Source: Coriobacteriia bacterium (lineage in GTDB: Bacteria > Actinomycetota > Coriobacteriia > WRKU01). From it: 10,574 nt of DNA. The notes under the pieces were generated by a model. That model saw nothing but the letters and a program-made list of their open reading frames with translations, was not told the DNA's origin and made no database searches. Every line of letters starts with the position of its first letter. Position 1 is the stretch's first letter. A program made the translations under genes and the position numbers. Positions 1 to 6,578 of the stretch are shown here, piece by piece. The stretch spans positions 1 to 10,574 of the forward strand of contig WRDL01000042.1 in NCBI GenBank assembly GCA_009784095.1. The letters run 5' to 3'.

Positions 1-368
1 CGCTCGGTGGGTAAGACGATCGAGTCGGCTTTGTTCTCGATGATCGTCGTCTCAGCGACGGTGATGAACTCGGAAAGGGCACCCTCGCCGGGGATGGCCG
101 CCATCGTGGTATGACCGGTCACCGCGACCGTGTCCAGATGGATGCGAACGATATCACCCGCTTTGACCCCTTCAATGTAGACCGGGCCGGTCGCCGGGTT
201 GATACGATCCCAGTCAAGTGAGTCGATCTCATCTTCGGCCGAGCTGAATTGATTAGAGAAGCAATCCTTGAGCTCGAGCGTGAGCTTTTGCCCTTGCTCG
301 ATACGTATCGCCGGCTCGAGACCGGGCTCGAAGGCATAAAAGACATGCTCATTCGACAGTTGCGTCAT
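1..368 (-). CDS. Acetamidase/formamidase family protein (N-terminal part)
   Basis: The first 122 residues are visible and the gene runs off the left edge. FmdA/AmdA-family enzymes hydrolyse formamide, acetamide or related short amides to the acid and ammonia in the cytoplasm. The family pattern is visible in the stretch NPATGPVYIEGVKAGDIV (about residues 56-73), followed by R-I-H-L-D, and in the TGHTTMAAIPGEGAL region (about 83-97). Family members are usually about 300-400 residues, so roughly a third is here and most metal/active-site residues lie outside. The ATG at 368 follows an AGGGAG ribosome binding site at good spacing and starts 1 bp after the livM stop codon, so it is the last visible gene of the transporter operon. 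Coupling to a HAAT transporter suggests that its substrate is what the transporter imports. The family is fairly sure; the exact amide is unknown. Confidence 0.85.
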   Translation of the reverse strand, partial: MTQLSNEHVFYAFEPGLEPAIRIEQGQKLTLELKDCFSNQFSSAEDEIDSLDWDRINPATGPVYIEGVKAGDIVRIHLDTVAVTGHTTMAAIPGEGALSEFITVAETTIIENKADSIVLPTE

Positions 369-369
369 C

Positions 370-1419
370 TTACGCTCCCTTCTTGAGCGGTTTTAACCAC
401 CCCTGAATCGTTTCCAGACCGAATTCTTTCCCGCCCGAGATACCATAGGGTTTCCAGATCAAGAACAGTATCATCAGGATCGAGAGGATGATCTCGGTCG
501 TGCCGGTCATGTTGAACCCATAGCCGGTCATGAACGGCTCGAACTGGCGCAGCCCGTAGCGACCCGCCGCGACCAGGATCAATCCGAAGAACACCCCCGA
601 GACCGACATCGGGCCTCCGATGACGATCATCGAGAGGATCACGAAGAACTCCGCCATATAGAACGTATGACCGGTGAAGTCCATGATGAAGTGCGCCATC
701 AGTCCACCGCCGTATGCGCCGATGGCACAGCTGATGATGAACGCGAAATAGCGCACCGCGACCACGTTTACTCCGCTGGTCGAAGCGGAGAACCGGTCGT
801 CTCGTGAGGCTCGCAGGCGCAATCCGAGCGAGGACTGCTTGAAGAAATAGACGAACACCATGATCACCAGAGCCGAGATCAGTACCGTCCAGAACCCGAC
901 GAGCGGGCGCATGCCGACGGTGAAGTTACGCGGACCGTTGGTGACCTGTGCCCACTGTACCAGCAAGACGTTGATGACGATGAGCAGCGCGAAGTGCGTG
1001 ATGACACCCACCGCGCCGGTCAGACGCATGATCGGCCAGACGACGATGGCGGCGATCAGCGCGGAGAACAGGGCGCCGACCAGCAATGCCAGTGGCAGCG
1101 GCATATGGATATTCTGCAGCCAGGGATACATGATCGGGACCGACATCTGTTTGAGTTGCGGGGTCATCGAGCAGATCGCCGAGACGAACGCACCGATCCC
1201 GACGAACCCGATATAGGACCAGGCGAGAATGCCCGAGTTGCCCATGAAGAGCTGAAAGCCCATCACGAATATCAGTGTGATACACGTGACGATGAAGAGA
1301 TGCTCGAGCGCCGGATTGTTCAGCCACCAGAAAAAGGCACCGAATAAAAGCAGGATGACGCAAAGCATCAGAATGGTCGAGTTGCGGAAGAGCCAGTCCT
1401 TGACAGCGAGAGTATTCAT
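370..1419 (-). CDS. livM: HAAT-family ABC transporter permease, LivM type
   Basis: This is a 349-residue integral membrane protein, the second permease of a branched-chain amino acid/amide/urea-type importer. Hydrophobic segments lie at about residues 14-32, 41-58, 65-84, 108-130, 137-156, 173-193, 222-246, 255-285 and 307-322. The cytoplasmic ATPase-contact loop is GLRLRASRDDRFSASTSGVN (199-218), matching the LivM pattern of a basic A-R-x-D stretch ending in G-V/I-N. The family's usual TGGxxG motif is changed to TGAVGVITHFALL (134-146). The frame is open for another 92 codons upstream, but these overlap livH and are not membrane-like. The ATG at 1419 shares its A with the livH TAA (TAATG) and follows a GGAAGAGAGGG-type ribosome binding site. 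Together with LivH, LivG, LivF and the lipoprotein it would form one importer. Substrate is not evident from sequence; the adjacent amidase suggests amides. Confidence 0.9.
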   Translation of the reverse strand: MNTLAVKDWLFRNSTILMLCVILLLFGAFFWWLNNPALEHLFIVTCITLIFVMGFQLFMGNSGILAWSYIGFVGIGAFVSAICSMTPQLKQMSVPIMYPWLQNIHMPLPLALLVGALFSALIAAIVVWPIMRLTGAVGVITHFALLIVINVLLVQWAQVTNGPRNFTVGMRPLVGFWTVLISALVIMVFVYFFKQSSLGLRLRASRDDRFSASTSGVNVVAVRYFAFIISCAIGAYGGGLMAHFIMDFTGHTFYMAEFFVILSMIVIGGPMSVSGVFFGLILVAAGRYGLRQFEPFMTGYGFNMTGTTEIILSILMILFLIWKPYGISGGKEFGLETIQGWLKPLKKGA

Positions 1420-2321
1420 TATCCTACCCTCTCTTCCGTATAGTTCCCTCTGATCAGGCCTTCCGGTCTGAGCAGGAGGAATAAGATGACGAGAACGAAC
1501 ATGAAGGCTTCGCGGAAAGGCGAGAGCCCCGGTGGTAGCCACAGCCCGAGCGCGTTGGTCAAGAACGCGTAGACGTATCCGCCCAGAACCGCGCCCGGCA
1601 ACGAGTGCATACCGCCGATGACGACCGCGATAAAAGCGATCAACAGCGGAGCGACGCCCGAGGTCGGGCCCACCATGCCTTCTTTCGCCGTCCAAAAGAT
1701 CGCGACGACTCCGGCGAGCAGACCGCTGATCAAGAACGCGCTTGAGATGACCAGATTTGCCGGAACACCCATAAGGCGAGCGGTCACAAAATTCTCTGAG
1801 GCTGCTCTCATCGCCATCCCCAGGACGGTCTTTTTCATCAGTAAGGTCAGCGCGATCAACAACAGAAGCGTGACCGCGATGAAGATGTAGCTGCGCAGAG
1901 AGGTGACGACCCCGAAGATATCGATCCTTCTATCGAAGAAGGCCGGATAGGGGATCGATTTGTAGCGAGGTGAGATCCCGATCAGGAACACATTTTGCAA
2001 GATGACGCTGATCGCGAACGAAGTCACTAAAAGTGCGTCGAGTGAGCGCCCTCGCAACGGTCGAAATGCGATCATCTCGGTCAGGAGTCCCAGTAGAGCG
2101 GCGGCGATGATCGCAAGCGCGAAAGCCGCCGGCCAGGGAAGATTGGCATACAGTCCAATCAGGTAGAGCACATAACAGCCGACCATGATGTACTCGCCAT
2201 ACGCGAAGTTGACGAGCCCCATGATGCCGTAGACGACCACCAGACCGAGTGCGAGCAGCGCATATTGGCTGCCCAGACCCAAGGTGTCGACGATGAAGCT
2301 TAGAAATACCGGTAACGTCAT
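1419..2321 (-). CDS. livH: HAAT-family ABC transporter permease, LivH type
   Basis: This is a 300-residue permease of normal family length. It begins with a short polar start and a hydrophobic helix, then the LivH hallmark GLVNFAYGEYIMVG (35-48, usually NxAHGxxxMxGA). The cytoplasmic coupling loop GMAMRAASENFVTARLMGV (168-186) matches the family's R-A-x-x-x-x-x-x-A-x-L-M-G signature. The end carries the typical LRPEGLIRG (284-292). Hydrophobic stretches cover most of residues 18-36, 43-60, 64-83, 97-116, 145-162, 190-210, 223-238, 243-262 and 270-286. The ATG at 2321 overlaps the LivF stop by 4 bp (ATGA) and is preceded by AGGAAGGTG, so translation is probably coupled. It pairs with LivM to form the membrane channel. 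Assignment to the family is confident; the transported compound is inferred only from the amidase neighbour. Confidence 0.92.
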   Translation of the reverse strand: MTLPVFLSFIVDTLGLGSQYALLALGLVVVYGIMGLVNFAYGEYIMVGCYVLYLIGLYANLPWPAAFALAIIAAALLGLLTEMIAFRPLRGRSLDALLVTSFAISVILQNVFLIGISPRYKSIPYPAFFDRRIDIFGVVTSLRSYIFIAVTLLLLIALTLLMKKTVLGMAMRAASENFVTARLMGVPANLVISSAFLISGLLAGVVAIFWTAKEGMVGPTSGVAPLLIAFIAVVIGGMHSLPGAVLGGYVYAFLTNALGLWLPPGLSPFREAFMFVLVILFLLLRPEGLIRGNYTEERVG

Positions 2322-3055
2322 GATCGGGCACCTTCCTTCTGTTGCTGACCCAGATAGACCGAGGTGACCATCTCTCTTTCCAGCTCCTTGGGATCCCCCG
2401 CAAAGACGAGGTGGCCCGTTGAGAGCAGATAGGCACGATCGGCGATCTGCAGTGCGCGCTCGACGTTCTGCTCGACGAGCAAGATCGTGATACCGCGCGC
2501 TTTAAGGCTTTGGATCAGATTGAAGATACTGTCGACCATATTCGGGGATAGCCCCAGCGACGGCTCATCGAGCATCAGTAGATCCGGTCGAGAGATCAGA
2601 CCACGGGCGATCGCGAGCATCTGTTGCTCGCCACCCGAGAGCAGTCCGCCGGCCTGGCGATAACGCTCTTTGAGTATCGGGAAGAGAGTGAACATATCTT
2701 CGAGATCGGCGTTGAAATCACTTTGTTTAAAGCGTCCGAAGGCTCCCAGACGAAGGTTCTCGGCAACGGTCAAGGACGGGAATATCTCACGCCCTTCAGG
2801 AACCAGCGAGATCCCCATCTTGTGGATTGCCTCGGGAGACTTTCCGCTGATGATCTGTCCTTCAAAATCGATCGTGCCACTGGTCGGCTTGAGTACGCCG
2901 GCGATAGTCTTGAGCGCGGTCGATTTACCGGCACCGTTCACACCGCACAACGTCACCAGCTCACCCTTGTTGACTTCCAGAGAGAAGTCATTCAGTGCTT
3001 TTACCGCGTCATAGGCGACGCTGATATTGTCGACCGTCAGGATGCGTTGGCTCAT
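2318..3055 (-). CDS. livF: HAAT-family ABC transporter ATP-binding protein, LivF type
   Basis: This is a 245-residue nucleotide-binding subunit that powers uptake. Walker A is GVNGAGKST (38-46), followed by the LivF-specific VPEGREIFPSLTVAENL region (85-101). The ABC signature is LSGGEQQ (139-145) and Walker B is LLMLDEP (159-165). In place of the H-loop histidine there is LLVEQNV with Q196, which is the normal LivF feature and distinguishes it from LivG. The ATG at 3055 overlaps the livG stop by 4 bp. The ribosome binding site AGGAGGTGATG, very close to the full anti-Shine-Dalgarno complement, lies inside the last codons of livG, so this subunit is probably translated efficiently. It is expected to act as a heterodimer with LivG on the LivHM channel. 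Confidence 0.94.
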   Translation of the reverse strand: MSQRILTVDNISVAYDAVKALNDFSLEVNKGELVTLCGVNGAGKSTALKTIAGVLKPTSGTIDFEGQIISGKSPEAIHKMGISLVPEGREIFPSLTVAENLRLGAFGRFKQSDFNADLEDMFTLFPILKERYRQAGGLLSGGEQQMLAIARGLISRPDLLMLDEPSLGLSPNMVDSIFNLIQSLKARGITILLVEQNVERALQIADRAYLLSTGHLVFAGDPKELEREMVTSVYLGQQQKEGARS

Positions 3056-3798
3056 AACTCATCACCTCCTCTGGCTTCACTGCCCAGATATGCTTCGACC
3101 ACGTCGGGATCGGCGCTGACTTGCGCCGGTGTCCCCTTCGAGATGATCTTTCCGTAGTTGAGAACGATCAACTCGTCGCACAGATTCATCATCAGGCGCA
3201 TATCGTGATCGACCACTAGGATACCGATGCCTTTTTCAGCGGGAAGAGGGCGCAGATACGCAAGGAGCGCATCGGTCTCTGCCTCGTTGAGACCCGCCGC
3301 CGGTTCATCGAGCAAGAGGAACTTCGGATCGGTCGCGAGCGCGCGCGCGATCTCGAGGCGTCGCGCGTCACCGAAGGTGAGGCTTTTCGCCAGTTTATCG
3401 CTCTGATCCGCAATGCCGAGTTCTTCAAGGAGTCGATCGGCGGTCACCGCCGCATTACGACGAGAGATGCCCATACCGACCGCGCCGACCTCGACATTCT
3501 CGCGTACCGTCAGCTCCTTGAACAGGCGGATCGTCTGATACGTACGCGCGAGACCCGCGCGTGCGATCTTGTGGGCCGGGTAGGCGCTGATATCGACCCC
3601 GTCGATGATCACGGTCCCATCGGTCTTGGACAAAAGCCCCGTGATCAGATTGATCGCGGTCGTCTTACCCGAACCGTTCGGTCCGATCAACCCGAGGATC
3701 TCACCTTGGACGAGCTCGAAGGAGACGTCGTCGACGGCGCGCAATCCCTCGAAGGATTTACCGAGCCCTTGGACGACCAGTTTTGAAGATTCACTCAT
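3052..3798 (-). CDS. livG: HAAT-family ABC transporter ATP-binding protein, LivG type
   Basis: This is a 248-residue ATPase subunit. Walker A is GPNGSGKTT (39-47), the Q-loop is in ARTYQTIRLFKELTVREN (84-101, Q88), Walker B is LLLDEPAAGLN (161-171, catalytic E165), and the H-loop is VVDHDM (H198). The signature motif reads LTFGDARRLEIARAL (140-154): the family usually has L-S/P-Y-G-x-Q-R-R, so the Gln is Ala here. LivG proteins typically have a longer insert between Walker A and the signature than LivF, as seen here with the R-N-A-A-V-T-A region. The ATG at 3798 follows a GGAAGG ribosome binding site. It lies 137 bp after the binding-protein gene, with a strong hairpin in the gap, and overlaps livF at its other end, so it opens the tightly coupled membrane-complex part of the operon. 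Confidence 0.94.
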   Translation of the reverse strand: MSESSKLVVQGLGKSFEGLRAVDDVSFELVQGEILGLIGPNGSGKTTAINLITGLLSKTDGTVIIDGVDISAYPAHKIARAGLARTYQTIRLFKELTVRENVEVGAVGMGISRRNAAVTADRLLEELGIADQSDKLAKSLTFGDARRLEIARALATDPKFLLLDEPAAGLNEAETDALLAYLRPLPAEKGIGILVVDHDMRLMMNLCDELIVLNYGKIISKGTPAQVSADPDVVEAYLGSEARGGDEL

Positions 3799-3828
3799 CT
3801 TCTTTTACCTTCCGGATATATTTTGAGA

Positions 3829-3864
3829 TGGAGTGCGCCCAACCTCAGTTGATGGCGCACTCCA
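3829..3864 (-). other. Intercistronic hairpin between binding-protein gene and livG
   Basis: Bases 3829-3839 and 3854-3864 are perfect inverted repeats (11 bp, core GGAGTGCGCC/GGCGCACTCC) with a 14-nt loop. It lies in the 137-bp gap between the solute-binding protein stop and the LivG ribosome binding site. Neither side has a clear run of U in the minus-strand transcript (it continues ATCTCAAAATATATCC), so a simple intrinsic terminator is not supported. In many importer operons such hairpins stabilise or partly terminate the transcript after the binding-protein gene, giving excess binding protein over membrane subunits. That role is inferred here. Confidence 0.6.
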
Positions 3865-3935
3865 CTCGCTAGCGTTTATCTATTTCATCCGATGCGAGAT
3901 GGCATCGTAGATGTCGTGCTTATATCGTACAAACG

Positions 3936-5153
3936 TTACGGACGAGGAAGTACATCCGGTTTCTTCCACATGACGAACGTCGGAACTCCGTCGATCAATC
4001 TGACCAGACATGCCGCCTTGTCGGGCTCGTGTCCGTCTTCTGCGCTCGACCAGCTGACATCGCCGGTCAAACAGTTGAAGGTCTTGGTCGTCATGTACTG
4101 GGCAACGGTCAGACCATCGGTCGTTCCGGTCGCGTTCATCGCCTCGGCAAGGACCATCACAACGTCCCAGCCTGCCATCGACCACGGGGCGTCCAACGTT
4201 CCGAATTTCGCCTCATAGCGCTCACGATACTCTTCAAAGCCCGGTACTGCCTCTTCTGAGAGGAAGCTGTGAGCTGCATAAAGGATGTTCGTGGCGTATT
4301 CCGGTCCCCATGCCTCAAGAAGCTCAGGATCGTCCAAGACGTCGCCACCGTAGATCGGAACATCGATGCCGGAGCTGCGGAACTCTTTGATCGCAGGTCC
4401 CAGAGCATCGGGATATGCCGAGATCCAGATCGCATCGGGCTCTTCGGGCAGTGACTTGTAGTGTGCGAGCAGGGCAGCGGTATCGATCTTTCCATGTACG
4501 ATCGTGTCCTCATAGACGACCTCGCCACCTTGACCCTCGAAGCTCTCCTTGAAATACTGTGAGAGCGTCTCGGTATAGGAGATGAACGGGTCGGTGACCA
4601 TGAAGACGGTGCGGATACCATCCTCCTTATACGCATACTCGGCGACCGAAGCACCCATCGTGGTGTTCCACATTGAGAGCGTGAACGCGGTGTCACCCAG
4701 CATGTGCGAGCCGAATTTCGGGTCGGACGCGCTTGCGGTGATACCGATGATACCGTTCGCCGAAGCGACCTTGGCAGCGGGTCCACCGAAGTCGTAGTCA
4801 GACGAAGTGATGATGATCACTGCGCCCTCATCGACGAGTTGCTTTGCGACTTCACCGGAGACCGCGGGGTCGGACTTGCTGTCGAGATTCTTCCACTCGA
4901 CCTGCTTACCCAGGATTCCGCCTTCTTCATTGACCTTGTCGATCGCGAGAAGCACGCCGTTGAGACCCATCTGGTCGAACGGTGCGTTGTCTCCCGTCAT
5001 CGCAAGAGCGCCACCGAAGAGGATCGTGTCACCCTCGGCGACATCATCTGTGGTGGTGGCTTCGGTGTCTGTCGCATCGCGGCGACAACCTACCAAGCCC
5101 GTCGCTGAAAAGACCAGCGAGAACACCAGTAAAAGCAATAAAATCCGTTTCAT
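3936..5153 (-). CDS. ABC transporter substrate-binding lipoprotein (amide/branched-chain amino acid type)
   Basis: This is a 405-residue extracytoplasmic receptor of the Peripla_BP_6/HAAT class. Residues 1-22 are a lipoprotein signal (KR, hydrophobic core, lipobox LVGC with lipidated Cys23), followed by an acidic Thr/Asp-rich linker (24-42). The mature fold starts with ILFGGALAMTGDNA (44-57), then the family's typical NGVLLAIDKVNEEGGILGKQ (65-84). ITSSDYDFGGPAAKVA (115-130) is the first-lobe binding region. GWDVVMVLAEAM (328-339) near the end is the usual late helix. Two cysteines outside the lipobox (C361, C382) could pair. The ATG at 5153 has GGAAAGAAGGTAGGAG upstream. It is first in the operon before livGFHM and the amidase, and divergent from the glycosyltransferase. 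The ligand cannot be read from sequence; a short amide or urea-like compound fits the operon better than leucine. Confidence 0.92.
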   Translation of the reverse strand: MKRILLLLLVFSLVFSATGLVGCRRDATDTEATTTDDVAEGDTILFGGALAMTGDNAPFDQMGLNGVLLAIDKVNEEGGILGKQVEWKNLDSKSDPAVSGEVAKQLVDEGAVIIITSSDYDFGGPAAKVASANGIIGITASASDPKFGSHMLGDTAFTLSMWNTTMGASVAEYAYKEDGIRTVFMVTDPFISYTETLSQYFKESFEGQGGEVVYEDTIVHGKIDTAALLAHYKSLPEEPDAIWISAYPDALGPAIKEFRSSGIDVPIYGGDVLDDPELLEAWGPEYATNILYAAHSFLSEEAVPGFEEYRERYEAKFGTLDAPWSMAGWDVVMVLAEAMNATGTTDGLTVAQYMTTKTFNCLTGDVSWSSAEDGHEPDKAACLVRLIDGVPTFVMWKKPDVLPRP

Positions 5154-5206
5154 ACTCCTACCTTCTTTCCTGTATTGCTGTTAGAACGGATAAAGCCAAT
5201 GTATGA

Positions 5207-5212
5207 AGTATA
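5207..5212 (-). promoter_or_regulatory. Possible -10 box for the transporter operon
   Basis: On the minus strand this reads TATACT, in TTTTGCTATATACTTC, and would give a leader of roughly 45 nt before the binding-protein ATG at 5153. No good TTGACA-like -35 element is seen 16-18 bp upstream. Instead that place is taken by the inverted repeat at 5234-5249, which could mean an activator- or repressor-controlled promoter. Weak evidence. Confidence 0.3.
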
Positions 5213-5233
5213 TAGCAAAACGTAGAGGTCGTG

Positions 5234-5249
5234 CGAGCGAACACGCTCG
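5234..5249. promoter_or_regulatory. Inverted repeat CGAGCG-AACA-CGCTCG in the divergent intergenic region
   Basis: A perfect 6-bp inverted repeat with a 4-bp spacer lies between the divergent transporter operon and the glycosyltransferase gene. It is about 22 bp upstream of the possible transporter -10 box, where a -35 element would lie. It could be an operator for a dimeric regulator, or a small RNA hairpin. No regulator gene is present in the window to link it to. Confidence 0.35.
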
Positions 5250-5319
5250 GACTGAACTGGGATCGAGGTATAAATCGAGCATAAATGAGGTTAATCGCAA
5301 GGCAAATTTCCCACTCCTT

Positions 5320-5325
5320 TATACT
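5320..5325 (+). promoter_or_regulatory. Probable -10 box of the glycosyltransferase gene (leaderless start)
   Basis: TATACT ends 6 nt before the ATG at 5332, so transcription would begin at or next to the start codon. There is no recognisable Shine-Dalgarno sequence in the intervening AGAGCC or just upstream, which fits a leaderless mRNA. A -35 element is not clear: nothing close to TTGACA is seen at 16-18 bp. Confidence 0.45.
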
Positions 5326-5331
5326 AGAGCC

Positions 5332-6483
5332 ATGAGAATCGGATTGTTCAGCGATACCTACACTCCCGAGATAAACGGGGTCGTCAACAGTGTCCTTATG
5401 CTCAAGGAAGGTCTGCGAGATCGCGGGCATGAGGTGTTCGTGTTTGCCCCCGGCAATCCCGATGCGCCAGCTGAAAGGGATGTTTTTCGTGCTCACGCGA
5501 TGTCACTGCCGGTCCTGCAGGAGCGTCGCCTCGCGCTTCCTTGGAGCGTCTCGCTATGGAACACCGTGCGCAGCCTCGACCTTGACATCGTGCATACCCA
5601 TACCGAATTCGGGGTCGGTGCGTTCGGATTCCGTGCCCGTCGCCAGTTGGATGTCCCACAAGTACACACCTATCACACCGTCTGGGAGGAGTATACGCAC
5701 TACCTTACACAAGGACGTTATCTCGATCGACAGGCGCGCTGGATCGTCGCTGATCAAACACGCCGAACGCTAAGAAACGTCGATCATGTCATAGTGCCGA
5801 GCGTAAAGACGCTTGATCTGCTCGACGGATACGGGGTCGCCAACCCCATCAGCGTCATCCCCACCGGCGTCGATACGGCGCGATTCTCGCCGGCGACCGA
5901 TAAGGATGCCCCACGCTTGGCAAAGCTGAGGGCACACTATGGGATCGATCAGTTCACCCGCACGCTTCTCATGATCGGGCGTATTGCTCCGGAAAAAAGC
6001 GTGGTCGAACTCTTCAAGATGACCCTGCCGTTCCTGCGTGAACACGCTGATACCTGCCTGCTTGTGGTCGGTGACGGTCCCAGTTTGGGCGAGTTGATCG
6101 CGCTTTGCGCATCGAGCGATGTCTCATCGCAGATCAAGTTCACCGGTGAGGTCCCCTGGGAGGTCGTACCTGATTATTACCGCATCAGCGATGTGCTTAT
6201 CGGTAACAGCGGTACCGAGACCCAAGGACTCACCTTCATCGAGGCGATCGCTTCGGGCACACTCATCGTCAGTCGCTACAACAGTTGTTTCGATGGCATC
6301 TTCGTCGATAACGAGAACGCATCGCTCTTCAGCAGATCCGAGGATTACCTGTCGGAGCTCGAAGAGGCACTTGATCCCGCTGTACGTGCAGAGCGTGTCA
6401 AGGCGGGTCTGGCGACCGCACGTGAGCTGAGCAAACCGCAGTTCGTCCGGCGTGTTGAGGCGGTCTACCAAGCAGTTAGATGA
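5332..6483 (+). CDS. GT4-family glycosyltransferase (probably glycolipid synthesis)
   Basis: This is a 383-residue cytoplasmic or membrane-associated retaining glycosyltransferase with GT-B fold. The N-terminal acceptor domain opens with MRIGLFSDTYTPEINGVVNS, typical of diacylglycerol glucosyltransferase-like GT4 enzymes, and includes IVHTHTEFGVGAF (86-98) and HTYHTVWEEY (112-121). The C-terminal nucleotide-sugar domain has IPTGVD (176-181), LMIGRIAPEKS (213-223) with the phosphate-binding R and K, VVGDGP (245-250), and the EX7E motif in TETQGLTFIEA (295-305, E296 and E304). The frame is open 43 codons further upstream, but those codons are not family-like, and the ATG at 5332 gives the expected N-terminus. 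It is a single gene, divergent from the transporter and convergent with the pilus operon. The sugar and acceptor are unknown; lipid glycosylation for the envelope is the best guess. A mannosyl- or other glycosyltransferase of the same family is possible. Confidence 0.88.
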   Translation: MRIGLFSDTYTPEINGVVNSVLMLKEGLRDRGHEVFVFAPGNPDAPAERDVFRAHAMSLPVLQERRLALPWSVSLWNTVRSLDLDIVHTHTEFGVGAFGFRARRQLDVPQVHTYHTVWEEYTHYLTQGRYLDRQARWIVADQTRRTLRNVDHVIVPSVKTLDLLDGYGVANPISVIPTGVDTARFSPATDKDAPRLAKLRAHYGIDQFTRTLLMIGRIAPEKSVVELFKMTLPFLREHADTCLLVVGDGPSLGELIALCASSDVSSQIKFTGEVPWEVVPDYYRISDVLIGNSGTETQGLTFIEAIASGTLIVSRYNSCFDGIFVDNENASLFSRSEDYLSELEEALDPAVRAERVKAGLATARELSKPQFVRRVEAVYQAVR

Positions 6484-6524
6484 TATTCTCAGGATTGGGT
6501 ACGACCTGGTAGAACAAGCCGCAT

Positions 6525-6553
6525 GCAGACGAGAGCGCAAAGTCCCTCTCTGC
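6525..6553. other. Weak bulged hairpin in the convergent gap
   Basis: The 95-bp gap between the stop codons of the glycosyltransferase and the pilus operon holds GCAGA-CGA-GAG pairing with CTCTCTGC around a 10-nt loop (3-nt bulge). No U tract follows on either strand, so it is only a weak candidate for a shared terminator. No better terminator is seen in the gap. Confidence 0.2.
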
Positions 6554-6578
6554 AGAGTAACAGGTGACCCGACAGCTC

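Noticed and set aside
860..1347. Long plus-strand open frames opposite livM
   Set aside because: They are antisense shadows of a confidently recognised permease, with no ribosome binding site and no recognisable protein features.
1420..1695. Open extension of the livM frame 92 codons upstream of 1419
   Set aside because: It lies wholly inside livH in another frame, encodes Arg/His-rich sequence without membrane character, and a good ribosome binding site with a TAATG junction marks the start at 1419.
3336..3352. Alternating GC run (GCGAGCGCGCGCGCGATC) that could form Z-DNA
   Set aside because: It is normal coding sequence of livG (ARALATD region) in a GC-rich context and is short.
1..5153. 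High frequency of GATC/CGATC words
   Set aside because: It is also seen in the pilus region and is explained at least partly by codon preference (Ile ATC after codons ending in G, and GAT-C junctions); no clustering that suggests an origin was seen.
5203..5331. Upstream extension of the glycosyltransferase (43 codons from an ATG at 5203)
   Set aside because: The family begins at MRIGLFSD; the extra codons are unlike the family and cover the intergenic region with promoter-like boxes.
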